Part shown: positions 8,047 to 16,144 of the stretch, in pieces | How positions within the stretch are numbered: the stretch's first letter is position 1 | Layout of the letters: each line of letters starts with the position of its first letter | Translations under genes and position numbers: made by a program | Origin: Streptomyces albidoflavus | Lineage (GTDB): Bacteria; Actinomycetota; Actinomycetes; Streptomycetales; Streptomycetaceae | Length of the DNA stretch: 34,779 nt | Assembly (NCBI RefSeq): GCF_000719955.1 | Contig: NZ_JOII01000048.1 | Coordinates: 1 to 34,779 of the forward strand | Reading direction: 5' to 3' | The notes under the pieces: model-generated | Database searches by the model: none | Told to the model about the DNA's origin: nothing | The model's input: the letters and a program-made list of their open reading frames with translations, nothing else

Positions 8047-8698
8047 CGCCACGCTCCACTCCACCACGCAGGACCCCGACGACTTCGCCGTCCAGATCGC
8101 CGACCAGGTCGAATCCTTCCTGGTCGCCGTCAGCGAGGTCGCCAAGGGTGACGAGCCGGACAGCGCCGTCCCCTTCCTCCTGCTCCAACTCTCCCAACTG
8201 CTGCTGGCCGGCGGCCGCCTCGGCGCCCACGCCGACTTCCTCCCAGAGGAGCGGTACGAGCCGGACCTGGGCCCCGAGCCCGACGTGGACGAGCTGCGCG
8301 AGCGGTACGCCGCCCTGCTGGCCCCCGTCGACGTCTACTCCGAGGTCTTCGACCCCTACGAGCCGCGCACCGCCCCGGTCCCGGCCCGCATCTCCGACGG
8401 CCTCGCCGACATCGTGGCCGACCTGCGCCACGGCATGGCCCACTACCGCGCGGGCCGTACCGCCGAGGCCCTGTGGTGGTGGCAGTTTTCCTACTTCTCC
8501 AACTGGGGCACCACCGCCTCCGCCGCCCTGCGCGCCCTCCAGTCCCTGGTGGTCCACGTCCGCCTCAACCAGCCCCTCCCGGCCCTCGACGGCCTCGACA
8601 CCGACCAGGACCTCGCCGACGAGTCCCTCGACGAGGAGGCCGGCCGCGTCATGGCCGAGGAGATCGGCGCCCCCCTGGGCATGCGCCCGGTCCGCTGA
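8039..8698 (+). CDS. DUF5063-domain protein coupled to recR
   Basis: 219 residues from the ATG at 8039, inside the end of recR (8-base overlap). The ribosome site GAAGGGAGACG lies in the recR coding sequence. The chain is acidic and helical, with a conserved core of [20 protein letters not shown], the [18 protein letters not shown] segment, and a Trp-rich stretch ([28 protein letters not shown]). No enzyme motif or membrane span is visible. Position directly after recR is, as I recall, kept throughout Streptomyces, so a link to recombination repair is reasonable but unproven. It is followed by a hairpin shared with the convergent EF-Tu-like gene. Confidence 0.9.
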   Translation: MSDATLHSTTQDPDDFAVQIADQVESFLVAVSEVAKGDEPDSAVPFLLLQLSQLLLAGGRLGAHADFLPEERYEPDLGPEPDVDELRERYAALLAPVDVYSEVFDPYEPRTAPVPARISDGLADIVADLRHGMAHYRAGRTAEALWWWQFSYFSNWGTTASAALRALQSLVVHVRLNQPLPALDGLDTDQDLADESLDEEAGRVMAEEIGAPLGMRPVR

Positions 8699-8715
8699 CC
8701 TGACCCGGCAGACGC

Positions 8716-8741
8716 GGGCTGTCCGCTCAACGGGACAGCCC
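8716..8741. terminator. Hairpin between convergent DUF5063 and EF-Tu-like genes
   Basis: Perfect 9-bp stem (GGGCTGTCC at 8716-8724 with GGACAGCCC at 8733-8741) and an 8-base loop. The stop codon of the minus-strand gene lies in the loop. It can serve transcription from both sides. Confidence 0.6.
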
Positions 8742-9311
8742 CGTCACGGTCCCTGAGCCGACGGCCCGCCCGGCGTGCCGGACGGCGAAGCGCTGGCCGC
8801 GTTCCACCGGTACGGGGTGTTCGAGCGCCACCGCCACGGATCCCTGATGCAGGGGACGCAGCACCTCCGTCCCCTGCATCAGGGCCAGGGTTCCCGTCAC
8901 GGTGGCCGCCCGTAGATACACGGCCAGGCGCTCACCGTCCCGCAGCTCGACCCCGCCCTGATCCGCGGCGAGCACGTCCAGGTCGGCGAAGAAGTGACGG
9001 TGGGCGCCGACGGTCCCGGGCTCCGCGAGCACCTGCCCCCGCTCCAGCGCGCCCGCCACCGCTTCCGGCCGCGCGACTCCGGCGTTCGTGCCCGCCCCCG
9101 CCTCGGCCGCTCGGCGCCCGCCTGCCTCCACCGCGAGGACGGGGACGGTGGCTGCTCCGCCACCGAACCCGACGACCTCCACCTCGTCGCCCGCGCGAAC
9201 CCTGCCCCGCTCGACCTGGCCCGTCACGCGTACGCCCCGGACCCCGCGCGAGGCGTGGCGGAACACGTCCTCGACCACCATCAGGAATGGCCCGGTCAGC
9301 CCTTCGGCCAC
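8727..9311 (-). CDS. Stand-alone EF-Tu domain II/III protein lacking the GTPase domain
   Basis: 194 residues from the GTG at 9311, preceded by GAAAGAGAGG. It starts almost directly at EF-Tu domain II: GPFLMVVEDVF, then GVRVTGQVERGRVRAGDEVEVVGF, which matches the EF-Tu pattern ...VVTGRVERG.v.vGDEVEIVG. Domain III follows: LERGQVLAEPGTVGAHRHFFADL, the VTGT...GTEVLRP segment, and the end PVPVERGQRFAVRHAGRAVGSGTVTGL. No P-loop or NKxD region precedes it, so GTP binding is not expected. The complete frame, the ribosome site and conserved domain ends suggest an expressed protein and not a decaying tuf copy. I recall similar short proteins in other Streptomyces. Possible roles are tRNA or ribosome binding, or a Tu decoy; all are guesses. 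A 17-bp perfect inverted repeat lies inside the gene. Confidence 0.85.
   Translation of the reverse strand: MAEGLTGPFLMVVEDVFRHASRGVRGVRVTGQVERGRVRAGDEVEVVGFGGGAATVPVLAVEAGGRRAAEAGAGTNAGVARPEAVAGALERGQVLAEPGTVGAHRHFFADLDVLAADQGGVELRDGERLAVYLRAATVTGTLALMQGTEVLRPLHQGSVAVALEHPVPVERGQRFAVRHAGRAVGSGTVTGLSR
8842..8884. repeat. 17-bp perfect inverted repeat inside the EF-Tu-like gene
   Basis: Arms at 8842-8858 and 8868-8884 are exact reverse complements with a 9-base loop. It encodes the turn LMQGTEVLRPLHQG of domain III. Alignment by eye to normal EF-Tu shows no inserted residues, so the repeat arose by substitution and not by insertion. Confidence 0.9.
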
Positions 9312-9521
9312 GTCCGCCTCTCTTTCCGTTCGGCCTTGTCGTCGGTGGAGTACGCGATGTCGCGGCTCATGCTGACAAGGATGGCGAAGGGGACCGACAA
9401 CGCCCCGGCGTGGGCGACGCAGAGTCAGCGCGGAGGCCCCGTAAGCCGGTTGGCCGCTGTCGTAGGCTCCGTCGCGCCGGGGCGCGCACCCGGCGCCCGC
9501 CACGGACGCCCGAGGAGCCCC

Positions 9522-9749
9522 ATGCCCGCACCCGCCGGATTCACCTGGACCGCCCGAGCCGACGGCACGGTCGTCGTCACGCACCGGGGCCGTAAGGCCG
9601 CCACCCTGCGCGGGGAGCGGGCCGCCAGGTTCACCGAGGAGGTGGAGGCGGGCGACCCGCAGGAGGTCATGGCGCGGTGGACCGGCGCGTACAAGTTCGG
9701 GAACGAGCGGACGGCGCGGGAGCACCCCCGCAACCGGGGGCGCGGGTGA
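9522..9749 (+). CDS. Small conserved hypothetical protein
   Basis: 75 residues from the ATG at 9522, with GAGGAG 4 bases upstream. The sequence FTWTARADGTVVVTHRGRKAATLRGERAARF predicts a short beta-hairpin region, followed by a helix and a basic tail ending NERTAREHPRNRGRG. I recall near-identical small proteins in many Streptomyces, which supports a real gene although no function is known. TAGGCT at 9463-9468 could be its -10. It has no membrane span or cysteines. The basic tail suggests nucleic-acid or ribosome contact, which is a guess. It is divergent from the EF-Tu-like gene. Confidence 0.8.
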   Translation: MPAPAGFTWTARADGTVVVTHRGRKAATLRGERAARFTEEVEAGDPQEVMARWTGAYKFGNERTAREHPRNRGRG

Positions 9750-9943
9750 GGGGCGGGGCGGAAGCGGCCGAGACGGCCCCGTCCGGCTCTAAACCTTTTG
9801 TGGTCACCCCCACAACCGGGAGTGATCGGTGAGGCCCTGGGAAGGGGACGGGCTGAGCGGCCGTGGGGCGCCCGGGCGGTGATCGCTGTCCGAGCGGGAC
9901 ATCTCGGGATGTGATACCACCAGGGTGTTTCCGGCCGGCTCGG

Positions 9944-9949
9944 TAAAAT
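9944..9949 (+). promoter_or_regulatory. Candidate -10 element of the ask-asd operon
   Basis: TAAAAT in an otherwise GC-rich 266-base spacer, inside a small inverted repeat (CGGCTC/GAGCCG) at about 9937-9956. A clear -35 is not seen at the usual distance. The transcript would carry a leader of about 60 bases before the ask ribosome site GAGGAG. Confidence 0.4.
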
Positions 9950-10015
9950 GAGCCGACCGCGGCGGAGCCGATCGCTCCGAGGCGCGGACCGAAACTGATT
10001 GACCGAGGAGCGCAC

Positions 10016-11283
<1,268 letters not shown>

Positions 11284-11287
<4 letters not shown>

Positions 11288-12375
11288 AGTCCCGGCCGAC
11301 TCTCGCGGTCGTCGGAGCGACCGGAGCCGTCGGCCAGGTCATGCTCCAGATCCTGTCGCAGCACGCCGACATCTGGGGCGAGATCCGTCTGATCGCCTCA
11401 CCCCGCTCGGCCGGCCGCAAGCTGGCCGTGCGGGGTGAGGAGGTCGAGGTCCTCGCCCTCACCGAGGACGCCTTCGAGGGCGTCGACATCGCCATGTTCG
11501 ACGTCCCCGACGAGGTGGCCGCCCACTGGGCGCCGATCGCGGCGGCCCAGGGCGCCGTCGTCGTCGACAACTCCGCCGCCTTCCGGATGGACCCGGACGT
11601 TCCGCTGGTCGTCCCCGAGGTCAACCCGCACGCGGTGCGCTCGCGGCCCAGATCCCTCGTGGCCAGCCCCAACTGCACCACCCTGTCGATGATCGTCGCG
11701 GTGGGCGCCCTGCACGCCGAGTTCGGTCTGCGCGAGCTGATCGTCTCCTCCTACCAGGCCGCCAGCGGCGCCGGACGCGAGGGCGTCGACACGCTCCGCC
11801 GCCAGCTGACCGCCGTGACCGGCACCGGGCCGCGCCCGGCCGTCGCGGAACCGGGCACCGGTCCTGGCGACGTACGCCGGGCCGTCGGCGACGACATGGG
11901 GCCCTTCCCCGGACCGCTCGCCCTCAACGTCGTGCCGTGGGTCGGCGAGCTGCGCGAGGGCGGCTGGTCCTCGGAGGAGATGAAGGTCCGCGACGAGTCC
12001 CGCAAGATCCTCGGCCTCCCCGACCTGCGCGTCGCCGTCACCTGCGTCCGCGTCCCCGTGGTCACCACGCACTCGCTGACCGTCCACGCCCGCTTCGAGC
12101 ACGAGGTGACCGTCGAGCGGGCCCGCGAGATCATCGCCACCGCCCCCGGGGTCGTCCTCTTCGACGATCCGGCCGCCGGTGACTTCCCCACCCCCGCCGA
12201 CGTGGTCGGCACCGACCCGACCTGGGTCGGCCGGGTCCGGCGGGCCCTGGACGACCCGACCGCCCTGGAGCTCTTCGTCTGCGGGGACAACCTCCGCAAG
12301 GGGGCCGCGCTCAACACCGCCCAGCTCGCCGAGATGGTGGCCCGGGAGGGGCGCGAGGAGCGCGAGGGCCGGTAG
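11284..12375 (+). CDS. asd: Aspartate-semialdehyde dehydrogenase
   Basis: 363 residues from the ATG at 11284, overlapping the ask stop (ATGA), so translation is coupled. It reduces aspartyl phosphate to aspartate semialdehyde with NADPH. The NADP-binding motif [11 protein letters not shown] (residues 11-21) opens the protein. The catalytic cysteine is C131 in SPNCTT, and [14 protein letters not shown] is the following active-site segment. The chain contains [14 protein letters not shown], which carries the family's conserved histidine region, and ends with [14 protein letters not shown], typical of the family. Slightly longer than enterobacterial enzymes because of a Gly/Pro-rich insert at about 175-200. 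With ask it forms the core two-gene operon for cell-wall diaminopimelate and aspartate-family amino acids. Confidence 0.98.
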
Positions 12376-12832
12376 CCCGGCTCCCCGGCGGGCGGGAGGG
12401 GTGCGTCCGTAATGCGGAGAGAGCGCGCAGGGGTGCGGTAAGGCCGGGAAAGGGATGCCTCGTGGCGAACCGGGCTTTTCCGGATCAAGGGGCGCACCCA
12501 TGTCCGGTATGCGGACGTGACTTTGCCGGGAGGGAAAATTTCCTCCGCTCGGGCGCCGAAGTCTGTGTAGGGCCTGTGTAAATTGAGTGCGCGATCAGGT
12601 GGTGGACCCTCTGAGCTGCACCGACGCGGGCGTGCCCGTGCGGTCGGGCAGTGCGTGGGAAACGCTTCGCCGTGCCCCGCAACCGGGTGTGCCGCGCGAG
12701 GCGTCTTCAGTAACCGTTCTCGGTCCGGAAAGCCGGTGGGGGGAACTCCGGCCGACGGTCATTTCTTGGGCGGAGTCGACCGCCGCCACCGGAATGACGC
12801 GAAAACTGGGGAAAAGGGAAGATCGGTTACGC
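12376..12832. other. Long spacer upstream of the sigma-factor gene
   Basis: 457 bases with lower GC than the flanks, especially 12470-12600. AT-rich points are the near-palindrome GGAAAATTTCC around 12537-12547 and TAAATT at 12579-12584, which may be a -10. No convincing terminator for asd was found. No protein with good codon use is seen on either strand. The region probably holds the promoter and a long leader for the sigma gene. Confidence 0.5.
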
Positions 12833-13012
12833 ATGAGGGCATTCGACGCAACGCCGGGAACCATGCCTGCCGCGTACAACCCTGTCGGGGGGAAGCGTGT
12901 CCAACAGACGTGGCAGAAGTTCTGGACTTCACAGCGGTACAGGCGAGGGGTCTCCCCCTGCGCCCCTCACGGCGCCCCCGGGCGGCCGTCGGCTCCGGCG
13001 GCATGCCGGTGA
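12833..13012 (+). CDS. Possible 59-residue leader ORF ending in the sigma-factor start
   Basis: ATG at 12833 with GGGAAG about 11 bases upstream. It encodes a basic peptide with two Trp (QQTWQKFWTSQRYRRG) and stops at 13010-13012, just inside the sigma gene, whose candidate starts are at 13003 and 13009. That overlap would couple the two reading frames. Codon use is poor for this organism and I know no relative, so it may be chance. Low confidence. Confidence 0.25.
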   Translation: MRAFDATPGTMPAAYNPVGGKRVQQTWQKFWTSQRYRRGVSPCAPHGAPGRPSAPAACR

Positions 13013-13596
13013 TCGCCCCCATGCCGGCGACCCGGCAGCCCGCCCGTGCCCCGGCCCCGCGTGACGGCGCCGAGGCCACGATGAGCGCGCCGACGACCAC
13101 GGCGGGGACCACCGTCGACCATCTGACCGAGACCTACCGCGCCCACTACCGCTCGCTCCTCGGGCTCGCGGCGCTCCTCCTCGACGACACCGCCTCCTGC
13201 GAGGACGTCGTCCAGGAGGCGTTCATCCGGGTCCACTCGGCGCGCAAACGCGTCCGCGACCCCGAGAAGACCCTCGCCTACCTGCGGCAGACCGTCGTGA
13301 ACCTCTCCCGGTCCGCGCTGCGCCGCCGCATCCTCGGCCTGAAGCTCCTCTCCAAGCCGATGCCCGACATGGCCAGCGCCGAGGAAGGTGCCTACGACCA
13401 GCTGGAGCGCGACGCCCTGATCAAGGCGATGCGCGGCCTCCAGCGCCGTCAGCGCGAAGTCCTGGTGCTGCGCTACTTCGCCGACATGACCGAGGCCCAG
13501 GCCGCCGAGACGCTCGGCATATCCGTCGGCTCGGTCAAGGCGTACGGCTCGCGCGGCATCGCGGCTCTCCGCGTGGCGATGGGCAGTACGTCGTGA
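13003..13596 (+). CDS. ECF-like RNA polymerase sigma factor (SigE-family type)
   Basis: 197 residues from the ATG at 13003; the start is uncertain because no good ribosome site is seen, and ATG 13081 is an alternative. Region sigma-2 covers HLTETYRAHYRSLLGLAALLLDD through EDVVQEAFIRVHSARKRVRDPEKTLAYLRQTVVNLSRSALRRR (about 44-110), and sigma-4 covers LQRRQREVLVLRYFADMTEAQAAETLGISVGSVKAYGSRGIAALR (about 147-191) with its helix-turn-helix. It directs RNA polymerase to its own promoter set. The next gene begins at GTG 13593 inside its stop codon and encodes a membrane protein, the usual layout for a sigma factor and its anti-sigma partner. The regulon is unknown. Confidence 0.93.
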   Translation: MPVIAPMPATRQPARAPAPRDGAEATMSAPTTTAGTTVDHLTETYRAHYRSLLGLAALLLDDTASCEDVVQEAFIRVHSARKRVRDPEKTLAYLRQTVVNLSRSALRRRILGLKLLSKPMPDMASAEEGAYDQLERDALIKAMRGLQRRQREVLVLRYFADMTEAQAAETLGISVGSVKAYGSRGIAALRVAMGSTS

Positions 13597-15113
13597 GCGC
13601 GGGCCGCCCCGAGCGGCGCGAGGCCCCCGACGGGGGACACGAGCGGGATGAACAGCAGCAGCCGAAGCAGACTGGAAACGCAGCCGTGAACGAGCAGGGC
13701 GGCAAGAGATCCGAGCGGCCCGAAGGGGATACGGGCGAGGACACCCGGGAACCGGGCACGGAGCCCACGGGCGAGGCCCGTGACGAGGCCCCTGAAGAAG
13801 CCCGCGAAGAGGCCCGTGACGAGGCCGCCCGGGAACCGGAGGCCGAGGCCGCCGACGGTGACGCGGACCGCGCCGACGCTTCCGTGGCCGGTGCCGACGA
13901 CACGGCCGACGCCGAGGCCGACGACACGGCCGAGACCACGGTCGTCCCGGCCCAGCCGGCCGCCGAGCCCACCGCCTTGTTCGACGAGGACGACCTGCGG
14001 CGCCTGCTGCGGGGCGAGACTCAGCCGCCCGAGGAACCGGCCGGTCCCACCAGTCCCGCCGGCCCGCTCGACCCCGAACTCGACGGCCCCGCCCCGCTGG
14101 AGGAGGACGACCTCCGCCGCATCCTGCACGGTGCCGCCGACGGGCTCGGCCCCGCCGACACGGACGCCACCCTGGAGCACCTGCGGCGCGCGGTGCCGGC
14201 CCGCAGGGCCCGTAAGCGCCAGGCGGTCGTCGGGATGGCGGCGGCGGCGCTCTTCGTGGGTACCGCCGTTCCGGCACTGGTCCACGTGACCACGTCGGCG
14301 TCGTCCGACGACCGCCCTTCCATCGCCGGGCACGGGGAGGACGTGCAGGGGGGCACCGGCGGTGAGGGCGCGGGTTCCGGCAAGGAGCCCGGCGCGGGCG
14401 CGGGCAAGGACGACGCCGATGCCCCCGGCGCCGAGAAGGAGCGGGACAAGGCCGAGGGCGGCCAGTCCGCCGAGCCCGGCGAGAACCCGGACGGCTCCGC
14501 GCTCCCCGAGGACGCCCGCGCCGCCTCCTCCCCGCTCTGCGACGCCACCCAGCTCGGCTCCGCCTCCACCACCACCGAGGGACGCGGCGGGGACGGCTCC
14601 CTCTACGGCACCTTCCGCGTCACCAACGTCTCCGACCGCGGCTGTACCGTCGCCAGCTCCGGCACCGTTTCGGCGGTCGCCCTGGGCGCGGCCGACGCGA
14701 GCAGGGTCAGCGTGGTGCCGCACACCCCGGGCGACCCGGCCACCGGCCTCCCCTCGCCCATCACGGCCGCCTCGCAACTGGTCCTCGCGCCCGGCGCCGC
14801 GTACGAGGTGAAGTTCGCCTGGATTCCCTCCGAGAGCTGTCCGAACACCGGCAGCGGCGGCGACGGCGGGACCGGCGGCACCACGCCGACCGACCCGACG
14901 CCGCCCGCCGAGGGATCCAGCGGCGGCACCGACCAGGGCGCCACCGCCCCCGACGTCCAGCCGCAGCTGATGCGCTCCGACGGCGGCAAGGCCGACGGCA
15001 GCGTCACCGTCAGCCACGCCGCCGACCCGGGCGCCCCCACCACGGCCACCACCGTCCCCGACGCCTGCGCCGGCACCGTCTACTACACGGACGCCCTCCC
15101 GGCCGGAGGCTGA
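13593..15113 (+). CDS. Single-pass membrane protein, probable anti-sigma partner
   Basis: 506 residues from GTG 13593, which overlaps the sigma stop; GTG 13686 (VNEQGGKRSER) is an alternative start with a slightly better upstream region. Residues 50-115 are extremely acidic low-complexity (EAREEARDEAA type). Two copies of an acidic helical motif follow: LFDEDDLRRLLRGE (129-142) and LEEDDLRRILHGA (169-181). A basic patch (LRRAVPARRARKRQ) leads to one membrane span (about 211-232). Outside is a Gly/Pro-rich linker and a beta-rich domain (about 315-506) with cysteines in LCDAT, RGCTV, ESCP and DACAG that could pair. It has no recognisable zinc anti-sigma (ZAS) motif. Anti-sigma function is inferred from the coupling and topology. 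A hairpin at 15128 closes the operon. Confidence 0.85.
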   Translation: MSAGRPERREAPDGGHERDEQQQPKQTGNAAVNEQGGKRSERPEGDTGEDTREPGTEPTGEARDEAPEEAREEARDEAAREPEAEAADGDADRADASVAGADDTADAEADDTAETTVVPAQPAAEPTALFDEDDLRRLLRGETQPPEEPAGPTSPAGPLDPELDGPAPLEEDDLRRILHGAADGLGPADTDATLEHLRRAVPARRARKRQAVVGMAAAALFVGTAVPALVHVTTSASSDDRPSIAGHGEDVQGGTGGEGAGSGKEPGAGAGKDDADAPGAEKERDKAEGGQSAEPGENPDGSALPEDARAASSPLCDATQLGSASTTTEGRGGDGSLYGTFRVTNVSDRGCTVASSGTVSAVALGAADASRVSVVPHTPGDPATGLPSPITAASQLVLAPGAAYEVKFAWIPSESCPNTGSGGDGGTGGTTPTDPTPPAEGSSGGTDQGATAPDVQPQLMRSDGGKADGSVTVSHAADPGAPTTATTVPDACAGTVYYTDALPAGG

Positions 15114-15127
15114 CCGGCCACGGCGCA

Positions 15128-15193
15128 CCGCCGCACGTACGACGATGCCCGCCCCCTCGGTGCAGGGGGCGGGCATCGTCGTACGTGCGGCGG
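15128..15193. terminator. 29-bp perfect-stem bidirectional terminator
   Basis: Arms at 15128-15156 and 15165-15193 are exact reverse complements with an 8-base loop. It fills the spacer between the stop of the anti-sigma-like gene (15113) and the stop of the convergent SURF1 gene (15202), so it should stop transcription from both sides. Confidence 0.9.
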
Positions 15194-15201
15194 ACGCGCT
15201 G

Positions 15202-16071
15202 CTACGGGGTCGGCGCGGGCTTGCGGTCCTCGGCGGCGGCGTTCTCGGAAGCCTCGGACTCGGTGCCGGGGGACGGTGCGGGGGTGACCGGCTGGGGCGG
15301 GCCCTCGGGGGCGATGCCGAGGGCCTCGTCGCGGGCGACCTCGGCGTCCCGGCGCAGCAGCCGGAACCACATGAAGACCACGAACCCGGCGAAGACGAAC
15401 CACTCACCGGTGTACCCGAGGTTCTGGAACGCCTTGAGGTCCAGCCCGCTGTCGGGGGTGGCGGCCGGGGGCACCGGGGTCAGCCCCGCGTTGCCCGGCT
15501 GCCCGTCGGTGAGGGTCACCCAGGCGTTCTCGACGGGGTACGGCACCAGGTTGACGAGGGAGGCGGCGCTGATGATGCCGACCTGGTCGGCGGGGAGGCC
15601 GCCGTCCTTGTACACGCCGGGCGAGCGGGTGTGCTCGGGCGCCTGGAGGACGCCGCTCAGCGAGACCTCGCCCTCGGGCGGCGCGGGCGCCTCGTCCGGA
15701 TCGGCGGCGCCCGGCAGCCAGCCCCGGACCACCGGCAGCGCCGGCGAACCGTCCGACTGGCGGAGCAGGGTCAGCACGTAGTGGCCCTCCCGCTCACCGA
15801 CCACGCGGGCCGGTACGAGGAACTGGTCCTCGTAGGTGCCGGTGGCCTCGGCGACGCGGCCCGAGGTCACCTTGTCGACGGGGAGCAGCTCGCCCACCGG
15901 AGCCGCGGGCTCCGTGCTGACGACGGGCTTCTCCTCGGCCTCCTTGTGCGCCTGCGCCCGGTCCTCGAACCGGCCGAGCTGCCAGGACCCCATGAAGACG
16001 CAGAAGGGGATGGCGAGGACCACGAACAGGTTGATGCCCCACCAGCGCGGGGTCAGCAGGAACCGGTACAC
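15202..16071 (-). CDS. SURF1-family cytochrome oxidase assembly protein
   Basis: 289 residues from the GTG at 16071 (VYRFLLTPRWW); GTG 16080 is three codons upstream. SURF1 proteins help insert haem a in the aa3-type cytochrome c oxidase. The layout is right: a first membrane span (about 12-28, GINLFVVLAIPFCVFMGSW) followed at once by QLGRFEDR, where the family has its conserved W..R motif, an extracytoplasmic domain with VVRGWLPG (114-121), and a second span (about 223-239, EWFVFAGFVVFMWFRLLRR). The family's GxYL-like patch appears as TGTYEDQFLVPAR. A charged tail of about 45 residues is added at the C-terminus. The gene follows the S9 peptidase but is separated from it by a strong hairpin. 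Confidence 0.9.
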   Translation of the reverse strand: MYRFLLTPRWWGINLFVVLAIPFCVFMGSWQLGRFEDRAQAHKEAEEKPVVSTEPAAPVGELLPVDKVTSGRVAEATGTYEDQFLVPARVVGEREGHYVLTLLRQSDGSPALPVVRGWLPGAADPDEAPAPPEGEVSLSGVLQAPEHTRSPGVYKDGGLPADQVGIISAASLVNLVPYPVENAWVTLTDGQPGNAGLTPVPPAATPDSGLDLKAFQNLGYTGEWFVFAGFVVFMWFRLLRRDAEVARDEALGIAPEGPPQPVTPAPSPGTESEASENAAAEDRKPAPTP

Positions 16072-16091
16072 ACCCCCCACGGTACGGGGGT

Positions 16092-16138
16092 GCGCCGCCG
16101 CGCCCCGCGCCGGGGCAGGGCACGGGGCGCGGCGGCGC
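16092..16138 (-). terminator. 16-bp perfect-stem terminator after the S9 peptidase gene
   Basis: Arms at 16092-16107 and 16123-16138 are exact reverse complements with a 15-base loop. It lies 7 bases after the minus-strand stop at 16145 and 21 bases before the SURF1 start, so SURF1 needs its own promoter or readthrough. Confidence 0.75.
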
Positions 16139-16144
16139 GCCGGA

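Noticed and set aside
8994..9521. Upstream extension of the 75-residue protein
   Set aside because: The open frame upstream overlaps the EF-Tu-like gene antisense. The ATG at 9522 has a clear GAGGAG site.
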